From the NCBI GenBank assembly GCA_030549205.1, contig JAUKTV010000007.1, positions 372,001 to 436,000 on the forward strand: DNA of 64,000 bases, read 5' to 3'. This document shows positions 46,003 through 58,077 of this stretch, piece after piece (within the stretch, counting starts at the first letter, position 1; each line of letters begins with the position of its first letter). Source of the stretch: Apiosordaria backusii (Eukaryota; Ascomycota; Sordariomycetes; Sordariales; Lasiosphaeriaceae). A model generated the notes under the pieces. That model made no database searches and was not told the DNA's origin. It saw only the letters and a list, made by a program, of their open reading frames with translations. The position numbers and the translations under genes were made by a program.

Positions 46003-46884
46003 TTAGACCGATAGCTCCATATCGGCAACCACAGCTCTGTGATCCGAGAGGTAAACCAAGTCATCAAAGCGATTTGGTAGGATCCCAAAGTTGCGAGATA
46101 TCACATATTGTGGCTCCCGAACAAAAAGAAAGTCAATCCTCCGCGGTGTCTCGGCTGACTCCCCGAAAGAGGTATAAGTGACCTCCTGGTTGCCGTACCT
46201 GTCGCGTTCTTGCACAAGCTGAGATATGTCCATCATCCCCGAGTCAGGCGCGACCAAGACCTTGTAGGCTCCATCACTTGGTGTGCTGTTGAAATCGCCG
46301 CCGAGGAAGGCCGGTACCTGTGTCCCCTCCTCGGCCGAGGCAGTCCATGTTCGGGATATCTCCAGCAGCAGCTTGGCGCTTTCTTTCTGGGCCACCTTTC
46401 CTCGGTGGTCAAAATGGGTGCTCATGACCACAACGCGAGCTCCGGTTCCCTTGTGTCGGAATAATCCCACGGTGACGATGCGTTCCAATGCAGCGTCCCA
46501 ACCTTTGCTTGGAATATCTGGGGTTTTGGATAGCCAATAGGTCCTTTGACGTTCGCATTCCCAGTGATCCACTCGGAAAAAGATGGGAGAGAACTCGCCG
46601 GCCAGTTTACCATCCTTACGGCCTTGGCCGATATAACTCCAGGCATGGCCCAACCGGTCCCGGATATCCATGAGCTGAGAATGGAGGACTTCCTGAAGGC
46701 ATATGAACGGCGAATCCTGACCTGAAGTGATGAATCTCAACTGTGCGCAGAGCTTCGGACAGCGAATGGGCCATGGCTCCTCGCCAGGAACGGGCTTCTT
46801 GGTGGCATATCGGACATTGAAGGTAATCAGACGAATCGAAATCGGGCCAGGAGAGGCAAGGCTGGTTGTGTTGGCAGACCCCAT
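46003..46884 (-). CDS. Endonuclease/exonuclease/phosphatase (EEP) superfamily protein
   Basis: Single exon, 293 residues, the usual size for a stand-alone EEP domain. Catalytic motifs are all present: ITFNVRY (Asn 23), CLQEV (Glu 65), MSTHFDH (His 157, Asp 159), GGDFNSTP (Asp 197, Asn 199), IDFLFV (Asp 251) and SDHRAVVA (Asp 281, His 282). These define the Mg-dependent DNase I-like fold, which hydrolyses phosphodiester or phosphomonoester bonds in nucleic acids, inositol phosphates or sphingolipids; the substrate cannot be told from sequence. There is no clear signal peptide or membrane segment, so cytosolic or nuclear action is likely. The gene is divergent from the plus-strand gene at 48717. 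Confidence 0.93.
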   Translation of the reverse strand: MGSANTTSLASPGPISIRLITFNVRYATKKPVPGEEPWPIRCPKLCAQLRFITSGQDSPFICLQEVLHSQLMDIRDRLGHAWSYIGQGRKDGKLAGEFSPIFFRVDHWECERQRTYWLSKTPDIPSKGWDAALERIVTVGLFRHKGTGARVVVMSTHFDHRGKVAQKESAKLLLEISRTWTASAEEGTQVPAFLGGDFNSTPSDGAYKVLVAPDSGMMDISQLVQERDRYGNQEVTYTSFGESAETPRRIDFLFVREPQYVISRNFGILPNRFDDLVYLSDHRAVVADMELSV

Positions 46885-48716
46885 TGCCGTTGCCTAGAAC
46901 AAAGATTTGGAACAAAGATTTGGAACTGATGCGGGCGGTCCCGAGTGAATGGTTGCCTAGAAGCGGGAAGCTCTTCAATTGAAGAAGCGTGCAGGTGCAG
47001 GAACTTGCGAATAGGATGTAGACGGTTAGTAAAGAGGCACTGCCTAGGATAGTAAAAGAAGTGAACTGTAACCTTGAAGATCGTCTGGAGCCCAAAGGGT
47101 ATGTGTTGGCGAAGGTGTGTTTGCAACTGAAGATAGTGATCAGGAACGCGTTGTGGAAGGTGACAAGCCAGCAGTGACAGGCAGCTGTCGCGTCTAGCCT
47201 ACTGTAGTGTAGCTTTCAAAGGTATGTACGTCATAACGAAAGAGCTCCTCATTATGTAAGCAAACACCCCGCAACCATCTGACCTCAACCACCGATGACC
47301 ATTTTGGTCACAGACACCGAATTCAGAAAACACGACATTTGCAAAACCACTTTGAGCGAAATGAGTGCTTCGATCGTGTAACAGTTTACACGACTCGAGT
47401 CCTATATTCAACAGACCGAGATCTACAAGTGGAAAAGTGCGGGAAAATGCAGTGCGATGCAAAGTGCAGAAGCTCCTGCAGCGTTCCTGCTTCGAGGCTG
47501 ACCTCGACGAACTGTGACTCGTCAACCTTTTGCCTGTCGTCTCGATCCTTTTTCTTGGATCGATTCATGGTGTGAGTCGCAGTCTTGGAAAAGTTGGTGA
47601 TTGCTCCGATCATCTGCCCCCTAAAGGAAGGGTCTTGGCAAAGATCCTGCAGGTACGTTCTGTCTCTCTTCATCGACCCCCTCACATACTATCTTGAATA
47701 CGGATCATTAGAAGCATGACTTCTTCTTCATTTACCCTCATTTATTTATCATCATGACGGTATTATGGAAAATCGCCGGTTGACTCGGCATCTTTGTGAT
47801 ATGTCCGAGGTGGTGTGCTGGTTGGACAATCACATATCACCTAGTTCCCTTTTCCTGGTCGGTGTCTCAGCTCAGCCGGCTGAGTCGTTGTCACAAGCCA
47901 ACCTCGACCACCTCCACGAAGAGTAATTCCCCGCCCATTCGTAATTGACTTTGACATTTCCGGGACCTAAATCCCATATCTGCCGGTTTCGAGTCACTCT
48001 TCTCGAAATGTTTCAAGTTTAAGGCACACCCATGGTGAGACTCGTGATGTTCGCCTAGTCTTGGTGTCTCGAAAACATCCCGGGAAACTTGGAATCTTCT
48101 TCAAACTAGTTCACCTAGGGCGTGAAGGCGCAGCGCACCGAGGCGGATGACCCCACTCGCTCACACATGGGCTGTCGGCCGAGTTCGAAGTTGGAGGGTA
48201 TGGCATCCTGTACGTGCCCGTCAAAAAAACAGACAGGTCACTTTTTACAAGGCAGCACCTACCAAGTAATCATATTGGAACTTTGACCGGTGACTATGAC
48301 TGGCGTTGCGTATTCCCAGATCGGTAACCACCCCCAGCCTTGTTTTGATATATCTCTCATGGAAGATGGTGGGCATGTAAGGAACACCAGCTCCGGTCAG
48401 TTGGACTTGTAGGTTAGGTGGTATATATCCTGAGCGGCGTGGCCGCCTCTCACCTGGCCACTGGTCTTTCTCCTCTTTCTTTCACTCTGCGTGATCGAGT
48501 TCCACGGCATTTCGAGGACAGGACACACAAGCTGTGTGCGGGTTCTCTCATTTAGAGAATCTGTTTTTGATAGGATATTTCCTGTCTTTCTAAGCCAGGC
48601 CACACAGAAGCGGCAACGGCGGCAATTCTCGACATTATTTGATCAGGTCAGACGGATACGCGGCCTCTTTTTTCCTCCAGTCGAGGGTATATATCATCCT
48701 CTCCATCCGAGACAAA
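46885..48716. other. Intergenic between divergent genes
   Basis: 1.8 kb holding the promoters of the EEP gene (-) and the disordered protein gene (+). TATATATC at 48689-48696 lies about 20-30 nt upstream of the ATG at 48717. Nothing coding recognised. Confidence 0.55.
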
Positions 48717-49538
48717 ATGTCTTCTTCCTCCAACCCACCAAGACGTTCTTCCTCCTCATCATCGTCATCATCATCATACCACAACTCATCACCCTGGAAA
48801 CAACCCCCAACCCAACCCCCCCTCCGCCCAACCTATCCCACTTCCACCCTTCCCCCAAACGACAACTTCAGCCTCACCATGCCAGGCATCGACCCCCTCT
48901 CCTTCTTCCTCACCCCGCCAACCCCCTACCCCGAAGACGAAGCCATGCTCGACTTCGACTTTGATGACTACAACAACTACGAATACGACGCTGGCATCGA
49001 AGACAGCAGCAAACACCGCCCCACCGAATCAGTCAGGAGCGTGAGCCCCTCCAGCCTTGGCGGGTTTGCCAGACCTGGCGTACCCCGTCCGCCGACTCCT
49101 CCCAAGTCAGCGGTGTCATCACCGACAGTGTCAACCCCAGACCTGGAGTACGACTACGGCAGTTTAGGTGCTAGCCCTGATTCTGACGTGGTCATGGAGG
49201 AGTACTACCGGCATAGGCTGGGTGGGTATGGAGGGGTGCCGCTGTTGCTGAAGGACTTTACGGAGAGGCAGAGGGGCAGCAAGGATGTCAAGTTTAGTCG
49301 GCGGGATAAGACAAGGGGGCATTATGGGCATCACCATGTGTGGAGGGAGCCGAGCCCGGATGTTTGGAGTATCGAGGAGAAGCCGAGGGAGGAGGAGCAG
49401 CTGCAGGAGGAGGAAATGACTAGGACGGGAAAGGAGATGGAGATTAGGAAGGGGAGGGCGAAGGGGGTGGATATCAAGAGGGCGAAGGGGAAGAGGGTTA
49501 GGTTTGTGCTGCCTGGGGAGGAGGCGGGGGTGTATTGA
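48717..49538 (+). CDS. Small disordered, acidic-to-basic protein of unknown function
   Basis: Single exon, 273 residues; not recognised. It opens with a Ser tract (MSSSSNPPRRSSSSSS), then a Pro-rich stretch. An acidic Asp/Tyr segment follows (AMLDFDFDDYNNYEYDAG), then SP/TP-rich linkers (VPRPPTPPKSAVSSPTVS) and EYDYGSLGASPDSDVVMEEY. The C-terminus is charged: WREPSPDVWSIEEKPREEEQ, then basic (KGRAKGVDIKRAKGKRVRF), ending VLPGEEAGVY. The basic RAKGKRVRFVLPG tail resembles a docking motif, but this is guesswork. Codon use drifts from C-ending codons in the first third to G/T-ending codons in the last third. The ATG at 48717 is chosen because the frame upstream of it (from 48639) reads through leader-like sequence. 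Confidence 0.72.
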   Translation: MSSSSNPPRRSSSSSSSSSSYHNSSPWKQPPTQPPLRPTYPTSTLPPNDNFSLTMPGIDPLSFFLTPPTPYPEDEAMLDFDFDDYNNYEYDAGIEDSSKHRPTESVRSVSPSSLGGFARPGVPRPPTPPKSAVSSPTVSTPDLEYDYGSLGASPDSDVVMEEYYRHRLGGYGGVPLLLKDFTERQRGSKDVKFSRRDKTRGHYGHHHVWREPSPDVWSIEEKPREEEQLQEEEMTRTGKEMEIRKGRAKGVDIKRAKGKRVRFVLPGEEAGVY

Positions 49539-51922
49539 TGGAGAGGTTGACTTGCATTTTTTGGAGGTTATCTATTGCATTCTGGTGGTTTATTGCTGCT
49601 TTTTCGGTAGTGTGGTTTGCTTTTGCGGATACCATAGTTTATTTCTTGCATCTTGGGGGATTTGTTTGAGTATACTGGAGGCTAACTGCTGCATTTTCAT
49701 ATTGTTTCATTTCCTCCTAGTTTTTCCTACTGCATATTTTGGTGTTGGCTGGCTCTTTGACGGTCTTGGTTGTTGGATGGCATTGTCATTATCCTCAATG
49801 TAATTGCCTGGTGATAGGAGGAGCATTCGAGTACAGGTTGATACCAGGTCGGCATTTCCTTTTCCGTTTCCATGGTTCATCGTTTGAGGTTATTACACCA
49901 CATATCATCAAGATACTTTGCTTCGCAGCACAAAATACGAGATTCTGCAGTTCTTTATTGCCTTACATATTGTCCCATGAGATATATGTCTCAGCCCTCT
50001 GAGGGATTATATGCTGTGAAGAGGTAACCGAATGTGACCCTTTATACCTGATTTCTAAAAAGACCACAATCCCAGATCGAGATTTCTCCTTACCTATCTC
50101 CTGAAAAGCCACTGGTGCGGTGCTACATGAAGAAAATGTGTGAGGCGGAGGTCCGGATCAGATGGACTTGGTGGTAGGAGTGCCTTGGTTACGAAGGTGA
50201 TTGTAACATATAGCTCGGCGATTCTACTGTATGGTTACGAAGAAGTACCTGACCTGTCCCTATTCTACCCGGGGAGGTGGGTCTGGATGGTCACCAGCCA
50301 AACTGGTTTGTGTTGTAGTAGGTGAGATGGGACGGTTCACCTGGTAGGAGCTTACGACTACGATGGCTTGTGACCTTTTACCTGTGATACGAATTTGAAC
50401 TGATCATTAGTAAGGAGAGGCAAGATGAGGCTCATCGATATGGAGGTATCGGTATTTGGTCGGCATTCACCCATGGACTTGATTGCAGTTATTTTTATCA
50501 CGGCAGCCCAGGTGGGCGGGCGGCACTTTGCTGATCCCGGCACCCGATAGAGGCCCCGCCCACCGCTGTCCTTGCCCTTGGTTCCCTGTCTAAGTGTACG
50601 GGAACATCGCGCAAACATCGATGGGCCCGGGAACGGAGGACCTTCGGCAAGGTCCACTTGAAGATGCTTGGAAAGGGTTGTGAACTCATGATGTCAGGGC
50701 CGTGTTGAATGTTGGACATGGGTGATGCGGGGTGAGAAGGCAGAGAAATATCGGACTATGCTCGGAGAGACTTGTGAGAAGGACAGGTCATATCGACCAG
50801 TATTCAATAGTTCTGGCGGTGTCTTTTAACAGGACAAATCCCTCTTCAGTGTTGCGGTAACTGACCTGTAGGGAGGGATGGCGGGGCTGCTGCTGTGACC
50901 CGGAGGTGATATTGATGAGATGAAAGCAGGGTTGCGCCAATGCGCACTTGCCGAGGGAATATTCTTCAAGACATGTCCCTATCTTCTGGTGGCTGCTTGG
51001 TCTGCTCACCTGCGAGTTTGCGCAGCTGACAGGTTGGACAGGAGCTCCGGCCATGAGAGCGCTGATTGGGTACATTGCATCCCGAGTTCTCTGCCCAGAC
51101 CAAGGAAGAGCTATTCTGCAAGGGTGGAGCGATGAGACGCTGCGATTGTTTATGTTTGAGACGACTGTTTATCTCGATTGGCCCATGGAGCTGATGGAGG
51201 CGGCGCTGTGTTGAGCTTGCTTCGGACCGCATGCGGCGCGGCTTTCCCTTCCACCTTCGAGGCTGTCCGATTGTCTCCTCACTGGCCATTCCTCGCTCAT
51301 CCAAGTCTTTTCTTTCAATTTCCGCGCGGTTGTTGCTGTTGCTGCTGGCCCGCGGGTGCTTGCCTTCACTAGACGCTGTCTTGCAGCTAGCCCCGCCGTC
51401 GCAGTTTCTCAGGGTCCCTAAACTGCAGCGGCCCGCCAAACCAGTCCATCTTTCCTTGCTGGTTTGCACAACGTCACTGCAAACTCCTCCGTCAGGAACA
51501 CCCGACGTTGCTGTTCCGAGTTCACGATCGGCTTCACTTCTTGTTGAAATTTGCGATTGTATCTTGTCCGCGCAACAGGAGGCGGATTTGGTTTGAAGTG
51601 GCAGACGGTCAGGATGAGCCCACCAAGGTGAAAGGCGGTAAAATCAGAGGTGGGTTGCGTTGCCGTTTCCCTGGTTTTTGTTTGTTGACTTTCCACCAAA
51701 TCGTCAGCCCCAGCTCCTGGGGGCATGCAACACCCGATTGGATAGCAACCTGCTCCGCTTAGATAGTCTCACGTCAAGTGGATGCTTGTTTTGGTCCATC
51801 TCTCGATCAACAAAAGTTATTTCTGGATTGGCACATGTCATGGTCATTGGGGAGGACCCCGAGGAATGTCGGCTCAGAGTCATTGCTAACAAACACTCTC
51901 TTGTCCCGACAGAAGCGGAATC
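49539..51922. other. Intergenic: 3' flank and promoter of the large gene at 51923
   Basis: 2.4 kb. The first 500 bases are T/G-rich (3' UTR-like). No protein or RNA recognised. Confidence 0.55.
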
Positions 51923-54900
51923 ATGACGCCGCCGGCCAAAGAAGAAGAAGAGGACCCCTCCCAAACACCAACCGATACACCGCGACGCCATTCAACTCCG
52001 GCCAAGCCTACAACTACAGCAAAGACACCCAAGAGTGCTCCGGCCACCTCCAACAATGCCTCGACGCAAAAGAAGAAGCCAGAGCCCTCGCTGCTCACCG
52101 ACTTCTTCCTCGGCCGCCCGTCCCCGGCTCGTCTCGCCGCGATGAAACAGCGTCGGAAAAGTATGGCAGCCGATGCAGCACATGTGCGAGAGGAATTGCG
52201 TCAGGAGATGCGGGCCGCAGCTGTACGGCGGCTCCAACAACCCAATGGCGTGACAGACCGAGTGAAGGCCTGGCAAAAGAAGAACGCGGCCGCCATGAAG
52301 GAAGCAGGTGGACCACCACGAGCCGAGAGTGTTGCGAGCGAACCGACCGAATTTGCTGCCAACATCGCCCCCGAGAGCGTGACCGAAGAGGACCGAGAAC
52401 GAATCAAGTGGCGGAAAAAGCCCAAGAAAAAGAAACCAAAGGCCGACAAAATCGAGGTCATCGAAGACGAAGATGATGACGGCGACGCCGAGGAGACCGA
52501 AAAAGAACAGCCACCTGAAGCTAAGGCTGGCCCATCAGCATCCAAACCTATCCCAGCCAAAGATGCGCCCAAAAAGAGGATTATAAGTGACGACCACTGG
52601 ATGAAGCAGCGAAGGCAGGGAAGGAGTCCGCCACGAACAGGTGCCCCGAGAACCAAAGCCGAAGGCAGTCCCACGCCAATACCCAAAGATTTCCTCCAGC
52701 GAACGGCTCAGAACCCAACAATCCAAAGCAAGATTAAGGATTGGGCGGCGAGGGTAGAAATACCAGACCCCGAACAGCTGCCGCGGGTGAAACACTACCG
52801 TCATAAATCCGGCGCTACGATAGCGGTCGAGGAAGATGTTGCTAGCATGGTCACCTCGGAGCCGTCGTTCCGACCTAAGTCCATGTCTTCGTTCGACGAT
52901 GGGATTCGAGTCAAGCCCTTGAAAGTAAAGAAACCAGCCAATGAAACCGATGATGGGATTCGAGTGTATCCTGCACGGAAAAAGAAGGAGCCCGCAGATG
53001 AAGGGTCCCAGTCGAAAAAGAAGGAAGCCGAGGATGATGGGATACGAGTGCGCCCAACAAAGAGTGAAAATGACGATGGGATACGAGTGAAGCCAGCGGA
53101 GAGTAAAGGGGATGATGCTTCCACGCGCCCAAACAAGAAGGAGCCGATGGACGACGGGATACGTGTCAAACCCGTCGAGAGCAAAGAAGATGACTCGAAA
53201 CGCACCAAAAAGAAGGAACCGCTCGACGATGGAATACGTGTGAGGCCGGTCACGGATGATGAATCGAGACGAACCAAGAAGAAGGAACCGGTCAACGACG
53301 GAATGCGTGTAAAGCCAGCCGACAGCTTGAAACTGAAACGCACAAAGAAGAAGGCACCCGACGACGACGGGATACGGGTGCGGCCAGTTGAAAGCAACGA
53401 CGATGGAATTCGTGTTAAACCCGTCGTTAAAGATGCATCACCCAAGGACGACGGCATTCGCGTTCAGCCAAGCGAGCCATCCTCCTCCGAAGCGACATCA
53501 CGCCCAACCAGACCTGGTCATACTTCCGCCGAAAAGATGAAAAGAGCGCAAAGCAAGCGGCGAGAGGAACTTCCTGTCGAACAACCCGTGAAACGGAAGA
53601 ATTCCCTGCGGAACTCTAGGCGTAGGAAAAGTCGGAGTCCCCCTGCGGCCACTAGGGCACAAACCCCTCGAGATGGGCGGGATTCTGAGCCGGAGGTGGT
53701 GCCAATCCCCAACTGGCCAACCGTGGAATCCGATGAGGAGTCGGACAGGGTGCCTCCGACTGTTCTTGGAAACAAATCTCTGGCCGAGATTCCATTTGGC
53801 TACTCGGCCTTCAGTGTTCTCGACTTGCCGTCGAGTCTTGACCCGCAGAAGAGCGCCCCGAAGAAACCAAAAGCTCAACGGAACCCCAGTTTCAAGGCGG
53901 TACCAAAGGTTTTCAAAAAGGTTGTCGAGGGCGCCAAGGAAATCATTCAAGAGAGTCTTGAGCCGCCACGGCCACCACCAACAACCAACAAACCAGCCAG
54001 CATAGAGTCCTGGCTGAACAATACTGTTGATCCTTTTGTCCAGGCTTCGCCCACAACAGAAACCAACGATAGGGCGACAGTGACGGAGTCACAAACCAGT
54101 ACCGAACCACCAATAAGGGCATCCCGTGAGACTCTCGAGCCCCCAGTAAAACTCGAGAGCCGACCGGCTGCAGAGAAGCGGCCAAAGGAAGAAGCAAGGG
54201 TGAAGGAAAAGGTGAAGGAAAAGGTGAAGGAACAAGAGACTGCAACACCTGCCTCCACATCATCTTCCAAAACACCAAAAACCCCAAAGTCGGATAGTAG
54301 CAAGGGGAAGGCAAGCTCGCAGGGCGAAGACAGTGATGCTACAGCTAAAAAGACGAAATCGCCAGTTAACCCCGCGGGCCTGAAGAGGAGACGGGCCACC
54401 AGGGGTCCCCCATCTCCTGTCAAATCTGGAGGGAAGAAACCTCTCAGGGAAATTCTCAAAGACGCTTTTCGTGGCGAGTCAGGCGGGTACAAGCTGCCTC
54501 CCACAGTTTATCCCAGCTGTGAGGCTTCTGAGTACGACGACGAGTACTCCGAGTACACAGAATCCGAAGCCAGTACACAAAGACCCGGGTCTTCACACAA
54601 AAGACCCAATTCACCCGATTATTCATCATACTACTCATCCAACTACGACTCAATTTTGTCCTCGGATGTTTCCAGCCACGAGCCACCGCGCAGAAGACCC
54701 CCTCCTACCAATGGTGGTGGGAATCATTTGTCAACCATACTCTCGGAGGAAGCCAGCACCGTGAGCGCAACAGACACCATGTCCACCATCTCCCACACTA
54801 CTGTCACGCAAACAGCAGCAACACCCCTCACTGAAACAACAACTGAACTCTCGCGGCACCGGAGCCAAAAAGGTAGCCGGAAGGGTGGGAGCCTCAAGCG

Positions 54901-57900
54901 CCGCCTCACCAAACATTCAGACTTGATATCTGTACTATCATTGCCTGACACCGGCCAGATAGTTCCACCCAGCCGGTCAAGAAGCGTCAAATCCTCACGC
55001 AGCCTTCACCGCAGGCCAAGCAAGGTGGACAGGGGCAGGATTGACGAGCTCTTGGACGAGTTTGCGGATGACGAGTATTTCTACCAGCGCGAGTTGAAGA
55101 CTCTGGTAGACGGCGTGATCCCGGTGCTTTTGACACACGTCCTTCGCGGCGATAGCCTCTTCGGCCGAACCGAGGCTGGCAGAACCAAAGCTGATGCCAT
55201 GGCCAAGTCTGTGGTAAACATGGGTGTGGTGCTGGAAAAGCTCAAGAGCTCCCATAAGCAGGTGCCGCTCGAGAGCATTTATCACCTCCTGACGTGGATG
55301 GATGATGTCTCACCGCTATATGACAATTATTTTGATGTCTGGCGCCTTGGGTTCCAAGGCCTCATCATTAATCTTGCACCCAAACTGAAGGGTATGGATG
55401 ATAACGACTCGCTCTTGAATGCGCTCCCTATCAACGAAGATGGCGATATTATCGGGGAGAACGGCGAGCGAGTGGATGTAGCGTTCCTTTTAAAACGGCC
55501 CCTAATCCGGCTCAAGTGGATGACGAAATTTCTCAGGGTAGGTTGACACTAGTCCCGGCTTCATTTTGAGCGAAATATCTACTGATACACGATGTAAAGG
55601 CTGCCGTGACTGTCATCACCACTCCCGATACGGAGCATCTGCTCTCGGTATTCGAGTCCCTCCAGGAAAAGGCTCGCAAGCGGCACCGAGAAGAAAATGC
55701 TCGGATTACAGATGAGGATGCAAGAAATACTGATACCACCCGCGCTCGAGACCTGCGCACTCTGATGCCTCTTGATGGAGTTGGCATTGAGCAGACACGC
55801 CAGGTGGCTGCGCTCGATGTATTCGCGCTTGATCTGGACCACTCCAGCGGACAAAGACTGGAATGTCAAGTTGAGATGATTCACAGAGATAAGCCCGATG
55901 TCCCTGCCGACAAAGGAGATGTTCTGATACGGGAGATTGGTAACGACTCTCGCTCCTGGCTGCTATTTCCACCTGTTCCCATGGCATACATTTCTGCCCG
56001 TACCAGTGAGACCGACCAGGCTCTGGTGGTCATGATTCGTGGAACCCACAATGGAGTGGAGTGGTATGAGCTTCTGAAACTATCTACAAATAGTGAGGAA
56101 CAAATCACGTTTTGGCTGGACGTCCTGGGCAGCAATCCCATGCCGCCACTCACTCGCAGGCGGCCAACAAGTGCTGTCATGGGAAGTACTTCTCCCAAGC
56201 CAGAAGATATTCCAGTTGGAGAACGCAAGCTTGAGTCTGACAGACCTCGAACTCCAACGCGTTACCGTCCACGAAGGGTCGTGGAATCCCCTTCCACCCC
56301 TCCTGCTTTGGACGCAGACGTATCGCCTGAACGGACACCCACTCGAGCCACCTTTGCGCAGTACCAGTCACAAGAGGACCGAGATGAGGCCCGCTGGGAG
56401 GGTCCATCATTCGACACACCGAGAGCTTCAAGGCCGGCACCCAACACTACCCCCTTCCGCGAAGACGGTGCCCCTCCTCCGCCTATTCATCGCACTCTTA
56501 GTGAGAAGTCCAACAAGCTTGCTCCTCCGGTGGATCTCGGAGTCACTCGTGTCAAGCGTCGGGGATCGTCGCCACTCAAGCATGAATATCATCCATCCGA
56601 CGTATCCTCTGACAGCTCAACCTCGGTAAGCGACGATTCGGAGTCGTCGTCATCTTCCAGCGATGAGCTTGAGGAAGATGAGGTGCCTGACACCATCCCC
56701 GGGTACAGCATCAAGATGGTGCCCCAGGTCGCGTCCGTTGAGACGGTAGTGTCGGACAATAGCATCACACCCTCGCACTCTGCCTCTCAGGTCGATGTCT
56801 CTAATCAGGGTCCAAAGAAGCCAGAGGAGCCAGCTCAGAAATTTATGGCTTCTGTGTCATACTGGTCCTCCAAGAAGGGCATGTGGAAGGATATTGTCAG
56901 CGGCGGACCGACCTCGATTGTGGTACGCCCCGGGAGCATGGAGGTGCACCGGCTCAGCAAAGAACAATCCAAGGCGTACCCGCTGCAATCGTCTGGCACT
57001 TCCGAGGTGGATATTTCCAACCAGGACGCGGGCAGCAACGTCCCTCTTATTGCGCTGATCCTCACTCCGGTGGTTATGATCCGCCGCAGCACAGCGCTCG
57101 ACCTCGAAGTCCGCAGTGTTGCCTCCCCAGAGTCGAGGCTCAAGACAGACAGCACAATGTACCGCTTCCGCGCTGCCACCCAAACCGAAGCTCACACTCT
57201 GTACGAAGCTGTCCATCTCAGCAGGCTGAACAATGCTAGGTACATTCAGCTCGCCGAGGAGGCACGCGTGAGGTCGTTTGGCCAGACCCAGGGTATCCTC
57301 GGGGAAGGTAGCGCAGACGGGGATAGCTCGAGCAGGAGGCGCAGTTCCTGGTTTGGGCGTAAGAATTCCTACCGGGCGTCGACACGGGCGCCGAGTGTCT
57401 CGCAGCATAGCATGTCGACTACCATTTCCGCTGGTAGCTTCTTGCGGAGGTTGATGGGCGGGGGGAATAACACCTTCAACATTGAGGAGTCGTCGATTGA
57501 CAAGCCTTCGAGGCCGAATTCTGGTGGAGTGGTGGGGTATTCCTCTGGGGCGTCATCCGGGGGCGGGACCTTGACGCCTCCGAGAAGCGTGTCGATGTCT
57601 TTGTCGGGGTCAGCATCGAGAGCGTGGAGTAATGGGCTTGCTAAGCCGTTCTCGCCTGACCAGCCATTGGAAATTAGATGCCATTTGAATGTTCAGAGTA
57701 ACAGGTGGTTGGATAAAGGGGATTGTATATTGCATATCAGCCGGCCTCCGCCGGGAGTGAGGCAGGAGTTGTCGCTTTATCATGGGTTGGAAAAGAGGAT
57801 TATTGTTACGCATGCGTCGAAGAAGGTGGGGGATAAGCCGTTGATTTTGTTGGATGCTGTGTTGGGGAGCAAGTGTTTTAGCTTGTTGGGGAGTAAGGGG

Positions 57901-58077
57901 GTGATGTGCTCTGTTTGGGAGGACTTGAGGGATGAGGAGGGGAATGTGGGGGTTGCGCCGAGGATGGGGGGGTTGAGTGGGCGGGTGACGAAGTGGTGCT
58001 TTCAGTGTAGGAATTCGGGGCAGGCGGAGTGGATTATGTGGTTGGTTACGGCTGAGGTGGAGGGGTTGGTTGTTTAG
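51923..58077 (+). CDS. Giant multidomain protein with DDGIRVxP repeats and DH/PH-like region
   Basis: Two exons, 51923..55537 and 55600..58077, joined in frame through a 62-nt intron (GTAGGT...AAAG, ctactgat branch region); 2030 residues. The N-terminal half is disordered and highly charged. It has a conserved-looking block near residues 55-110 (SLLTDFFLGRPSPARLAAMK, VREELRQEMRAAAVRRLQ) and ten DDGIRVxP motifs at residues 325-516. Residues about 1037-1208 are helical and resemble a Dbl-homology fold (IDELLDEFADDEYFYQREL, KTLVDGVIPVLLTHVL, VPLESIYHLLTWMDDVSPLY, IRLKWMTKFLRA). A PH-like domain follows (ALVVMIRGTHNGVEWYELLK, EEQITFWLDVLGSN). A second beta-rich region ends the protein (WCFQCRNSGQAEWIMWLVTA). 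A Rho-GEF-like or cortical scaffold role is inference. The stop TAG at 58075 is followed in frame by 114 open codons. Confidence 0.87.
52895..53470 (+). repeat. Ten-copy DDGIRVxP peptide repeat (coding)
   Basis: Ten copies of D/N-DG-I/M-RV-x-P (x = K, R, Y or Q) spaced irregularly by Lys/Glu-rich linkers, often KRTKKKEP-like. Codons vary between copies (ATT/ATA/ATC for Ile; CGA/CGT/CGG/CGC for Arg), so the peptide is kept while DNA has drifted. Confidence 0.95.

Noticed and set aside
52801..53457. 218-residue antisense frame with TRIPSS repeats
   Set aside because: It mirrors the DDGIRVxP coding repeat on the sense strand.
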